A stretch of 64,000 nt of DNA from Azolla caroliniana (taxonomy: Eukaryota; Polypodiophyta), in the NCBI GenBank assembly GCA_043228905.1, contig JBHGNT010000025.1:62001-126000 (forward strand), given 5' to 3'. The stretch's first letter is position 1. Every line of letters begins with the position of its first letter. The notes beneath the pieces were generated by a model. That model saw only the letters and a program-made list of their open reading frames with translations, made no database searches and was not told where the DNA came from. This document shows, in pieces, positions 12,367 to 25,297 of the stretch. Position numbers and translations under genes: made by a program.

Positions 12367-12422
12367 CATGCGAATCAAGCTAACAACGCTAGCTATTATA
12401 TGGAACTAAAAAATCAAGATTT
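12304..12422 (+). repeat. 177-bp monomer (1-bp deletion), first of 14
   Basis: AATCGAAGC is shortened to AATCAAGC near 12375, shifting the register by one base. Others lie near 13620, 15042, 22518, 33375, 35688, 48686, 49396, 54205 (GCGCATCAAGC), 56517, 58118, 59007, 61678 and 63637. Eleven of the fourteen are in monomers that start with the ACCTAGTAGGT junction. The exceptions near 48686, 61678 and 63637 have different heads. Confidence 0.9.
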
Positions 12423-15400
12423 TGAAACTCAGGTCGAGAGATATGAAGAAATTAGCAATCTTGACGAGGGAGTTGAGAGGAGCCCTTGAGTACATTAAAA
12501 TGTTCATACCTGGCGCGTGTGATATCGGATTTTTGTGTTCAAACATGCGAATCGAAGCTAACAATGCTAGCTATTATATGGAACTAAAAAATCAAGATTT
12601 TGAAACTCAGGTCGAGAAATATGAAGAAATTAGCAATCTTGAGGAGGGAGTTGAGAGGAGCCCTTGAGTACATTAAAATGTTCATACCTGGCGCGTGTGA
12701 TATCGGATTTTTGTGTTCAAACATGCGAATCGAAGCTAACAATGCTAGCTATTATATGGAACTAAAAAATCAAGATTTTGAAACTCAGGTCGAGAGATAT
12801 GAAGAAATTAGCAATCTTGAGGAGGGAGTTGAGAGGAGCCCTTGAGTACATTAAAATGTTCATACCTGGCGCGTGTGATATCGGATTTTTGTGTTCAAAC
12901 ATGCGAATCGAAGCTATCAACACTAGATATTCTATGGAACTAAAAAATCAAGATTTTGAAACTCAGGTCGAGAGATATGAAGAAATTAGCAATCTTGAGG
13001 AGGGAGTTGAGAGGAGCCCTTGAGTAAATTAAAATGTTCATACCTGGCTCGTGTGATATCGGATTTTTGTGTTCAAACATGCGAATCGAAGCTCACAACG
13101 CTAGCTATGATATGGTATTAAAAAATCATGATTTTGAAATTGAGGTCGAGAGACATGAAGAAATTAGCAATCTTGAGGAGGGAGTTGAGAGGAGCCCTTG
13201 AGTACATTAAAATGTTCATACCTGGCGCGTGTGATATCGGATTTTTGTGTTCAAACATGCGAATCGAAGCTAACAACGCTAGCTATGACATGGTATTAAA
13301 AAATCAAGATTTTGAAACTCAGGTCGAGAGATATGAAGAAATTAGCAATCTTGAGGAGGGAGTTGAGAGGAGCCCTTGAGTACATTAAAATGTTCATACC
13401 TGGCGCGTGTGATATCGGATTTTTCTGTTCAAACATGCGAATCGAAGCTAACAACGCTAGCTATTATATGGAACTAAAAAATCAAGATTTTGAAACTCAG
13501 GTCGAGAAATATGAAGAAATTACCTAATTTGACGACTGAGTTGAGACGACCTAGTAGGTAAATTAAAATGTTCATACCTGGCTCGTGTGATATCGGATTT
13601 TTGTGTTCAAACATGCGAATCAAGCTAACAACGCTAGCTATTATATGGAACTAAAAAATCAAGATTTTGAAACTCAGGTCGAGAGATATGAAGAAATTAG
13701 CAATCTTGAGGAGGGAGTTGAGAGGAGCCCTTGAGTACATTAAAATGTTCATACCTGGCGCGTGTGATATCGGATTTTTGTGTTCAAACATGCGAATCGA
13801 AGCTAACAATGCTAGCTATTATATGGAACTAAAAAATCAAGATTTTGAAACTCAGGTCGAGAAATATGAAGAAATTAGCAATCTTGAGGAGGGAGTTGAG
13901 AGGAGCCCTTGAGTACATTAAAATGTTCATACCTGGCGCGTGTGATATCGGATTTTTCTGTTCAAACATGCGAATCGAAGCTAACAATGCTAGCTATTAT
14001 ATGGAACTAAGAAATCAAGATTTTGAAACTCAGGTCGAGAGATATGAAGAAATTAGCAATCTTGAGGAGGGAGTTGAGAGAAGCCCTTGAGTACATTAAA
14101 ATGTTCATACCTGGCGCGTGTGATATCGGATTTTTGTGTTCAAACATGCGAATCGAAGCTATCAACACTAGCTATTCTATGGAACTAAAAAATCAAGATT
14201 TTGAAACTCAGGTCGAGAGATATGAAGAAATTAGCAATCTTGAGGAGGGAGTTGAGAGGAGCCCTTGAGTAAATTAAAATGTTCATACCTGGCTCGTGTG
14301 ATATCGGATTTTTGTGTTCAAACATGCGAATCGAAGCTCACAACGCTAGCTATGATATGGTATTAAAAAATCATGATTTTGAAATTGAGGTCGAGAGACA
14401 TGAAGAAATTAGCAATCTTGAGGAGGGAGTTGAGAGGAGCCCTTGAGTACATTAAAATGTTCATACCTGGCGCGTGTGATATCGGATTTTTGTGTTCAAA
14501 CATGCGAATCGAAGCTAACAACGCTAGCTATGACATGGTTTTAAAAAATCAAGATTTTGAAACTCAGGTCGAGAGATATGAAGAAATTAGCAATCTTGAG
14601 GAGGGAGTTGAGAGGAGCCCTTGAGTACATTAAAATGTTCATACCTGGCGCGTGTGATATCGGATTTTTCTGTTCAAACATGCGAATCGAAGCTAACAAC
14701 GCTAGCTATGATATGGAACTAAAAAATCAAGATTTTGAAACTCAGGTCGAGAGATATGAAGAAATTAGCAATCTTGAGGAGGGAGTTGAGAGGAGCCCTT
14801 GAGTACATTAAAATGTTCATACCTGGCGCGTGTGATATCGGATTTTTGTGTTCAAACATGCGAATCGAACCTAACAACGCTAGCTATGATATGGAACTAA
14901 AAAATCAAGATTTTGAAACTCAGGTCGAGAAATATGAAGAAATTACCTAATTTGACGACTGAGTTGAGACGACCTAGTAGGTAAATTAAAATGTTCATAC
15001 CTGGCTCGTGTGATATCGGATTTTTGTGTTCAAACATGCGAATCAAGCTAACAACGCTAGCTATTATATGGAACTAAAAAATCAAGATTTTGAAACTCAG
15101 GTCGAGAGATATGAAGAAATTAGCAATCTTGACGAGGGAGTTGAGAGGAGCCCTTGAGTACATTAAAATGTTCATACCTGGCGCGTGTGATATCGGATTT
15201 TTGTGTTCAAACATGCGAATCGAAGCTAGCAATGCTAGCTATTATATGGAACTAAAAAATCAAGATTTTGAAACTCAGGTCGAGAAATATGAAGAAATTA
15301 GCAATCTTGAGGAGGGAGTTGAGAGGAGCCCTTGAGTACATTAAAATGTTCATACCTGGCGCGTGTGATATCGGATTTTTGTGTTCAAACATGCGAATCG

Positions 15401-16447
15401 AAGCTAACAATTCTAGCTATTATATGGAACTAAAAAATCAAGATTTTGAAACTCAGGTCGAGAGATATGAAGAAATTAGCAATCTTGAGGAGGGAGTTGA
15501 GAGGAGCCCTTGAGTACATTAAAATGTTCATACCTGGCGCGTGTGATATCGGATTTTTGTGTTCAAACATGCGAATCGAAGCTATCAACACTAGCTATTC
15601 TATGGAACTAAAAAATCAAGATTTTGAAACTCAGGTCGAGAGATATGAAGAAATTAGCAATCTTGAGGAGGGAGTTGAGAGGAGCCCTTGAGTAAATTAA
15701 AATGTTCATACCTGGCTCGTGTGATATCGGATTTTTGTGTTCAAACATGCAAATCGAAGCTCACAACGCTAGCTATGATATGGTATTAAAAAATCATGAT
15801 TTTGAAATTGAGGTCGAGAGACATGAAGAAATTAGCAATCTTGAGGAGGGAGTTGAGAGGAGCCCTTGAGTACATTAAAATGTTCATACCTGGCGCGTGT
15901 GATATCGGATTTTTGTGTTCAAACATGCGAATCGAAGCTAACAACGCTAGCTATGACATGGTTTTAAAAAATCAAGATTTTGAAACTCAGGTCGAGAGAT
16001 ATGAAGAAATTAGCAATCTTGAGGAGGGAGTTGAGAGGAGCCCTTGAGTACATTAAAATGTTCATACCTGGCGCGTGTGATATCGGATTTTTCTGTTCAA
16101 ACATGCGAATCGAACCTAACAACGCTAGCTATTATATGGAACTAAAAAATCAAGATTTTGAAACTCAGGTCGAGAGATATGAAGAAATTAGCAATCTTGA
16201 CGAGGGAGTTGAGAGGAGCCCTTGAGTACATTAAAATGTTCATACCTGGCGCGTGTGATATCGGATTTTTCTGTTCAAACATGCGAATCGAAGCTAACAA
16301 CGCTAGCTATTATATGGAACTAAAAAATCAAGATTTTGAAACTCAGGTCGAGAAATATGAAGAAATTAGCAATCTTGAGGAGGGAGTTGAGAGGAGCCCT
16401 TGAGTACATTAAAATGTTCATACCTGGCGCGTGTGATATCGGATTTT

Positions 16448-18425
16448 TGTGTTCAAACATGCGAATCGAAGCTCACAACGCTAGCTATTATATCGTATTA
16501 AAAAATCAAGATTTTGAAACTCAGGTCGAGAGATATGAAGAAATTAGCAATCTTGAGGAGGGAGTTGAGAGGAGCCCTTGAGTACATTAAAATGTTCATA
16601 CCTGGCGCGTGTGATATCGGATTTTTGTGTTCAAACATGCGAATCGAAGCTATCAACACTAGCTATTCTATGGAACTAAAAAATCAAGATTTTGAAACTC
16701 AGGTCGAGAGATATGAAGAAATTAGCAATCTTGAGGAGGGAGTTGAGAGGAGCCCTTGAGTAAATTAAAATGTTCATACCTGGCTCGTGTGATATCGGAT
16801 TTTTGTGTTCAAACATGCGAATCGAAGCTCACAACGCTAGCTATGATATGGTATTAAAAAATCATGATTTTGAAATTGAGGTCGAGAGACATGAAGAAAT
16901 TAGCAATCTTGAGGAGGGAGTTGAGAGGAGCCCTTGAGTACATTAAAATGTTCATACCTGGCGCGTGTGATATCGGATTTTTCTGTTCAAACATGCGAAT
17001 CGAAGCTAACAACGCTAGCTATGACATGGGTTTAAAAAATCAAGATTTTGAAACTCAGGTCGAGAGATATGAAGAAATTAGCAATCTTGAGGAGGGAGTT
17101 GAGAGGAGCCCTTGAGTACATTAAAATGTTCATACCTGGCGCGTGTGATATCGGATTTTTCTGTTCAAACATGCGAATCGAACCTAACAACGCTAGCTAT
17201 GATATGGAACTAAAAAATCAAGATTTTGAAACTCAGGTCGAGAGATATGAAGAAATTAGCAATCTTGAGGAGGGAGTTGAGAGGAGCCCTTGAGTACATT
17301 AAAATGTTCATACCTGGCGCGTGTGATATCGGATTTTTCTGTTCAAACATGCGAATCGAAGCTAACAACGCTAGCTATTATATGGAACTAAAAAATCAAG
17401 ATTTTGAAACTCAGGTCGAGAAATATGAAGAAATTAGCAATCTTGAGGAGGGAGTTGAGAGGAGCCCTTGAGTACATTAAAATGTTCATACCTGGCGCGT
17501 GTGATATCGGATTTTTCTGTTCAAACATGCGAATCGAAGCTCACAACGCTAGCTATTATATCGTATTAAAAAATCAAGATTTTGAAACTCAGGTCGAGAG
17601 ATATGAAGAAATTAGCAATCTTGAGGAGGGAGTTGAGAGGAGCCCTTGAGTACATTAAAATGTTCATACCTGGCGCGTGTGATATCGGATTTTTGTGTTC
17701 AAACATGCGAATCGAAGCTATCAACACTAGCTATTCTATGGAACTAAAAAATCAAGATTTTGAAACTCAGGTCGAGAGATATGAAGAAATTAGCAATCTT
17801 GAGGAGGGAGTTGAGAGGAGCCCTTGAGTAAATTAAAATGTTCATACCTGGCTCGTGTGATATCGGATTTTTGTGTTCAAACATGCGAATCGAAGCTCAC
17901 AACGCTAGCTATGATATGGTATTAAAAAATCATGATTTTGAAATTGAGGTCGAGAGACATGAAGAAATTAGCAATCTTGAGGAGGGAGTTGAGAGGAGCC
18001 CTTGAGTACATTAAAATGTTCATACCTGGCGCGTGTGATATCGGATTTTTCTGTTCAAACATGCGAATCGAAGCTAACAACGCTAGCTATGACATGGGTT
18101 TAAAAAATCAAGATTTTGAAACTCAGGTCGAGAGATATGAAGAAATTAGCAATCTTGAGGAGGGAGTTGAGAGGAGCCCTTGAGTACATTAAAATGTTCA
18201 TACCTGGCGCGTGTGATATCGGATTTTTCTGTTCAAACATGCGAATCGAACCTAACAACGCTAGCTATGATATGGAACTAAAAAATCAAGATTTTGAAAC
18301 TCAGGTCGAGAGATATGAAGAAATTAGCAATCTTGAGGAGGGAGTTGAGAGGAGCCCTTGAGTACATTAAAATGTTCATACCTGGCGCGTGTGATATCGG
18401 ATTTTTCTGTTCAAACATGCGAATC
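16448..18425 (+). repeat. 6-monomer (1,068 bp) higher-order repeat, about 1.85 copies
   Basis: 16448-17515 is repeated from 17516 to about 18425. Distinctive linked markers are the TATATCGTA monomer, the ATCAACAC monomer, a class-B monomer, and the TATGACATGGGTTTA monomer, a variant confined to these two positions (near 17021 and 18089). Confidence 0.78.
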
Positions 18426-21229
18426 GAACCTAACAACGCTAGCTATGATATGGAACTAAAAAATCAAGATTTTGAAACTCAGGTCGAGAGATATAAAGAA
18501 ATTAGCAATCTTGAGGAGGGAGTTGACAGGAGCCCTTGAGTACATTAAAATGTTCATACCTGGCGCGTGTGATATCGGATTTTTCTGTTCAAACATGCGA
18601 ATCGAAGCTAACAACGCTAGCTATTATATGGAACTAAAAAATCAAGATTTTGAAACTCAGGTCGAGAAATATGAAGAAATTAGCAATCTTGAGGAGGGAG
18701 TTGAGAGGAGCCCTTGAGTACATTAAAATGTTCATACCTGGCGCGTGTGATATCGGATTTTTGTGTTCAAACATGCGAATCGAAGCTAACAATGCTAGCT
18801 ATTATATGGAACTAAAAAATCAAGATTTTGAAACTCAGGTCGAGAGATATGAAGAAATTAGCAATCTTGAGGAGGGAGTTGAGAGGAGCCCTTGAGTACA
18901 TTAAAATGTTCATACCTGGCGCGTGTGATATCGGATTTTTGTGTTCAAACATGCGAATCGAAGCTATCAACACTAGCTATTCTATGGAACTAAAAAATCA
19001 AGATTTTGAAACTCAGGTCGAGAGATATAAAGAAATTAGCAATCTTGAGGAGGGAGTTGACAGGAGCCCTTGAGTACATTAAAATGTTCATACCTGGCGC
19101 GTGTGATATCGGATTTTTGTGTTCAAACATGCGAATCGAAGCTAACAATGCTAGCTATTATATGGAACTAAAAAATCAAGATTTTGAAACTCAGGTCGAG
19201 AGATATGAAGAAATTAGCAATCTTGAGGAGGGAGTTGAGAGGAGCCCTTGAGTACATTAAAATGTTCATACCTGGCGCGTGTGATATCGGATTTTTGTGT
19301 TCAAACATGCGAATCGAAGCTATCAACACTAGCTATTCTATGGAACTAAAAAATCAAGATTTTGAAACTCAGGTCGAGAGATATGAAGAAATTAGCAATC
19401 TTGAGGAGGGAGTTGAGAGGAGCCCTTGAGTAAATTAAAATGTTCATACCTGGCTCGTGTGATATCGGATTTTTGTGTTCAAACATGCGAATCGAAGCTC
19501 ACAACGCTAGCTATGATATGGTATTAAAAAATCATGATTTTGAAATTGAGGTCGAGAGACATGAAGAAATTAGCAATCTTGAGGAGGGAGTTGAGAGGAG
19601 CCCTTGAGTACATTAAAATGTTCATACCTGGCGCGTGTGATATCGGATTTTTGTGTTCAAACATGCGAATCGAAGCTAACAACGCTAGCTATGACATGGT
19701 ATTAAAAAATCAAGATTTTGAAACTCAGGTCGAGAGATATGAAGAAATTAGCAATCTTGAGGAGGGAGTTGAGAGGAGCCCTTGAGTACATTAAAATGTT
19801 CATACCTGGCGCGTGTGATATCGGATTTTTCTGTTCAAACATGCGAATCGAAGCTAACAACGGTAGCTATTATATGGAACTAAAAAATCAAGATTTTGAA
19901 ACTCAGGTCGAGAGATATGAAGAAATTAGCAATCTTGACGAGGGAGTTGAGAGGAGCCCTTGAGTACATTAAAATGTTCATACCTGGCGCGTGTGATATC
20001 GGATTTTTCTGTTCAAACATGCGAATCGAAGCTAACAACGCTAGCTATTATATGGAACTAAAAAATCAAGATTTTGAAACTCAGGTCGAGAAATATGAAG
20101 AAATTAGCAATCTTGAGGAGGGAGTTGAGAGGAGCCCTTGAGTACATTAAAATGTTCATACCTGGCGCGTGTGATATCGGATTTTTGTGTTCAAACATGC
20201 GAATCGAAGCTAACAATGCTAGCTATTATATGGAACTAAAAAATCAAGATTTTGAAACTCAGGTCGAGAGATATGAAGAAATTAGCAATCTTGAGGAGGG
20301 AGTTGAGAGGAGCCCTTGAGTACATTAAAATGTTCATACCTGGCGCGTGTGATATCGGATTTTTGTGTTCAAACATGCGAATCGAAGCTATCAACACTAG
20401 CTATTCTATGGAACTAAAAAATCAAGATTTTGAAACTCAGGTCGAGAGATATAAAGAAATTAGCAATCTTGAGGAGGGAGTTGACAGGAGCCCTTGAGTA
20501 CATTAAAATGTTCATACCTGGCGCGTGTGATATCGGATTTTTCTGTTCAAACATGCGAATCGAAGCTAACAACGCTAGCTATTATATGGAACTAAAAAAT
20601 CAAGATTTTGAAACTCAGGTCGAGAAATATGAAGAAATTAGCAATCTTGAGGAGGGAGTTGAGAGGAGCCCTTGAGTACATTAAAATGTTCATACCTGGC
20701 GCGTGTGATATCGGATTTTTGTGTTCAAACATGCGAATCGAAGCTAACAATGCTAGCTATTATATGGAACTAAAAAATCAAGATTTTGAAACTCAGGTCG
20801 AGAGATATGAAGAAATTAGCAATCTTGAGGAGGGAGTTGAGAGGAGCCCTTGAGTACATTAAAATGTTCATACCTGGCGCGTGTGATATCGGATTTTTGT
20901 GTTCAAACATGCGAATCGAAGCTAACAATGCTAGCTATTCTATGGAACTAAAAAATCAAGATTTTGAAACTCAGGTCGAGAAATATGAAGAAATTAGCAA
21001 TCTTGAGGAGGGAGTTGAGAGGAGCCCTTGAGTACATTAAAATGTTCATACCTGGCGCGTGTGATATCGGATTTTTGTGTTCAAACATGCGAATCGAAGC
21101 TAACAATGCTAGCTATTATATGGAACTAAAAAATCAAGATTTTGAAACTCAGGTCGAGAGATATGAAGAAATTAGCAATCTTGAGGAGGGAGTTGAGAGG
21201 AGCCCTTGAGTACATTAAAATGTTCATAC

Positions 21230-22350
21230 CTGGCGCGTGTGATATCGGATTTTTGTGTTCAAACATGCGAATCGAAGCTAACAACGCTAGCTATGACATG
21301 GTATTAAAAAATCAAGATTTTGAAACTCAGGTCGAGAGATATGAAGAAATTAGCAATCTTGAGGAGGGAGTTGAGAGGAGCCCTTGAGTACATTAAAATG
21401 TTCATACCTGGCGCGTGTGATATCGGATTTTTCTGTTCAAACATGCGAATCGAACCTAACAACGCTAGCTATGATATGGAACTAAAAAATCAAGATTTTG
21501 AAACTCAGGTCGAGAGATATGAAGAAATTAGCAATCTTGAGGAGGGAGTTGAGAGGAGCCCTTGAGTACATTAAAATGTTCATACCTGGCGCGTGTGATA
21601 TCGGATTTTTGTGTTCAAACATGCGAATCGAACCTAACAACGCTAGCTATTCTATGGAACTAAAAAATCAAGATTTTGAAACTCAGGTCGAGAGATATGA
21701 AGAAATTAGCAATCTTGAGGAGGGAGTTGAGAGGAGCCCTTGAGTACATTAAAATGTTCATACCTGGCGCGTGTGATATCGGATTTTTGTGTTCAAACAT
21801 GCGAATCGAAGCTATCAACACTAGCTATTCTATGGAACTAAAAAATCAAGATTTTGAAACTCAGGTCGAGAGATATGAAGAAATTAGCAATCTTGAGGAG
21901 GGAGTTGAGAGGAGCCCTTGAGTAAATTAAAATGTTCATACCTGGCTCGTGTGATATCGGATTTTTGTGTTCAAACATGCGAATCGAAGCTCACAACGCT
22001 AGCTATGATATGGTATTAAAAAATCATGATTTTGAAATTGAGGTCGAGAGACATGAAGAAATTAGCAATCTTGAGGAGGGAGTTGAGAGGAGCCCTTGAG
22101 TACATTAAAATGTTCATACCTGGCGCGTGTGATATCGGATTTTTGTGTTCAAACATGCGAATCGAAGCTAACAACGCTAGCTATGACATGGTATTAAAAA
22201 ATCAAGATTTTGAAACTCAGGTCGAGAGATATGAAGAAATTAGCAATCTTGAGGAGGGAGTTGAGAGGAGCCCTTGAGTACATTAAAATGTTCATACCTG
22301 GCGCGTGTGATATCGGATTTTTCTGTTCAAACATGCGAATCGAAGCTAAC
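21230..22350 (+). repeat. Block repeated at +2,135 bp, copy 1
   Basis: The series of GAC-type A, GAACCTAAC, GAACCTAAC with TCT, ATCAACAC, class B and GAC-type A monomers matches 23365-24485 at 2,135 bp, which is 12 monomers minus the 1-bp deletion near 22520. A difference is GAGTACATT here against GAGTAAATT near 23880. Confidence 0.65.
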
Positions 22351-23364
22351 AACGCTAGCTATTATATGGAACTAAAAAATCAAGATTTTGAAACTCAGGT
22401 CGAGAAATATGAAGAAATTACCTAATTTGACGACTGAGTTGAGACGACCTAGTAGGTAAATTAAAATGTTCATACCTGGCTCGTGTGATATCGGATTTTT
22501 GTGTTCAAACATGCGAATCAAGCTAACAACGCTAGCTATTATATGGAACTAAAAAATCAAGATTTTGAAACTCAGGTCGAGAGATATGAAGAAATTAGCA
22601 ATCTTGAGGAGGGAGTTGAGAGGAGCCCTTGAGTACATTAAAATGTTCATACCTGGCGCGTGTGATATCGGATTTTTGTGTTCAAACATGCGAATCGAAG
22701 CTAACAATGCTAGCTATTATATGGAACTAAAAAATCAAGATTTTGAAACTCAGGTCGAGAAATATGAAGAAATTAGCAATCTTGAGGAGGGAGTTGAGAG
22801 GAGCCCTTGAGTACATTAAAATGTTCATACCTGGCGCGTGTGATATCGGATTTTTGTGTTCAAACATGCGAATCGAAGCTAACAATGCTAGCTATTATAT
22901 GGAACTAAAAAATCAAGATTTTGAAACTCAGGTCGAGAGATATGAAGAAATTAGCAATCTTGAGGAGGGAGTTGAGAGGAGCCCTTGAGTACATTAAAAT
23001 GTTCATACCTGGCGCGTGTGATATCGGATTTTTGTGTTCAAACATGCGAATCGAAGCTATCAACACTAGCTATTCTATGGAACTAAAAAATCAAGATTTT
23101 GAAACTCAGGTCGAGAGATATGAAGAAATTAGCAATCTTGAGGAGGGAGTTGAGAGGAGCCCTTGAGTAAATTAAAATGTTCATACCTGGCTCGTGTGAT
23201 ATCGGATTTTTGTGTTCAAACATGCGAATCGAAGCTCACAACGCTAGCTATGATATGGTATTAAAAAATCATGATTTTGAAATTGAGGTCGAGAGACATG
23301 AAGAAATTAGCAATCTTGAGGAGGGAGTTGAGAGGAGCCCTTGAGTACATTAAAATGTTCATAC

Positions 23365-24485
23365 CTGGCGCGTGTGATATCGGATTTTTGTGTTCAAACA
23401 TGCGAATCGAAGCTAACAACGCTAGCTATGACATGGTATTAAAAAATCAAGATTTTGAAACTCAGGTCGAGAGATATGAAGAAATTAGCAATCTTGAGGA
23501 GGGAGTTGAGAGGAGCCCTTGAGTACATTAAAATGTTCATACCTGGCGCGTGTGATATCGGATTTTTCTGTTCAAACATGCGAATCGAACCTAACAACGC
23601 TAGCTATGATATGGAACTAAAAAATCAAGATTTTGAAACTCAGGTCGAGAGATATGAAGAAATTAGCAATCTTGAGGAGGGAGTTGAGAGGAGCCCTTGA
23701 GTACATTAAAATGTTCATACCTGGCGCGTGTGATATCGGATTTTTGTGTTCAAACATGCGAATCGAACCTAACAACGCTAGCTATTCTATGGAACTAAAA
23801 AATCAAGATTTTGAAACTCAGGTCGAGAGATATGAAGAAATTAGCAATCTTGAGGAGGGAGTTGAGAGGAGCCCTTGAGTAAATTAAAATGTTCATACCT
23901 GGCGCGTGTGATATCGGATTTTTGTGTTCAAACATGCGAATCGAAGCTATCAACACTAGCTATTCTATGGAACTAAAAAATCAAGATTTTGAAACTCAGG
24001 TCGAGAGATATGAAGAAATTAGCAATCTTGAGGAGGGAGTTGAGAGGAGCCCTTGAGTAAATTAAAATGTTCATACCTGGCTCGTGTGATATCGGATTTT
24101 TGTGTTCAAACATGCGAATCGAAGCTCACAACGCTAGCTATGATATGGTATTAAAAAATCATGATTTTGAAATTGAGGTCGAGAGACATGAAGAAATTAG
24201 CAATCTTGAGGAGGGAGTTGAGAGGAGCCCTTGAGTACATTAAAATGTTCATACCTGGCGCGTGTGATATCGGATTTTTGTGTTCAAACATGCGAATCGA
24301 AGCTAACAACGCTAGCTATGACATGGTATTAAAAAATCAAGATTTTGAAACTCAGGTCGAGAGATATGAAGAAATTAGCAATCTTGAGGAGGGAGTTGAG
24401 AGGAGCCCTTGAGTACATTAAAATGTTCATACCTGGCGCGTGTGATATCGGATTTTTCTGTTCAAACATGCGAATCGAACCTAAC
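23365..24485 (+). repeat. Block repeated at +2,135 bp, copy 2
   Basis: Partner of 21230-22350. Part of it also shows a 5-monomer (890 bp) similarity, since the class-B monomers at 23271 and 24161 share their neighbours. The two copies are not adjacent. They flank a segment (22.2-23.3 kb) that resembles 13.3-14.4 kb at an offset of 8,898 bp. Confidence 0.62.
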
Positions 24486-25297
24486 AACGCTAGCTATGAT
24501 ATGGAACTAAAAAATCAAGATTTTGAAACTCAGGTCGAGAGATATGAAGAAATTAGCAATCTTGAGGAGGGAGTTGAGAGGAGCCCTTGAGTACATTAAA
24601 ATGTTCATACCTGGCGCGTGTGATATCGGATTTTTCTGTTCAAACATGCGAATCGAACCTAACAACGCTAGCTATGATATGGAACTAAAAAATCAAGATT
24701 TTGAAACTCAGGTCGAGAGATATGAAGAAATTAGCAATCTTGAGGAGGGAGTTGAGAGGAGCCCTTGAGTACATTAAAATGTTCATACCTGGCGCGTGTG
24801 ATATCGGATTTTTCTGTTCAAACATGCGAATCGAAGCTAACAACGCTAGCTATTATATGGAACTAAAAAATCAAGATTTTGAAACTCAGGTCGAGAAATA
24901 TGAAGAAATTAGCAATCTTGAGGAGGGAGTTGAGAGGAGCCCTTGAGTACATTAAAATGTTCATACCTGGCGCGTGTGATATCGGATTTTTGTGTTCAAA
25001 CATGCGAATCGAAGCTAACAATGCTAGCTATTATATGGAACTAAAAAATCAAGTTTTTGAAACTCAGGTCGAGAGATATGAAGAAATTAGCAATCTTGAG
25101 GAGGGAGTTGAGAGGAGCCCTTGAGTACATTAAAATGTTCATACCTGGCGCGTGTGATATCGGATTTTTGTGTTCAAACATGCGAATCGAAGCTATCAAC
25201 ACTAGCTATTCTATGGAACTAAAAAATCAAGATTTTGAAACTCAGGTCGAGAGATATGAAGAAATTAGCAATCTTGAGGAGGGAGTTGAGAGGAGCC

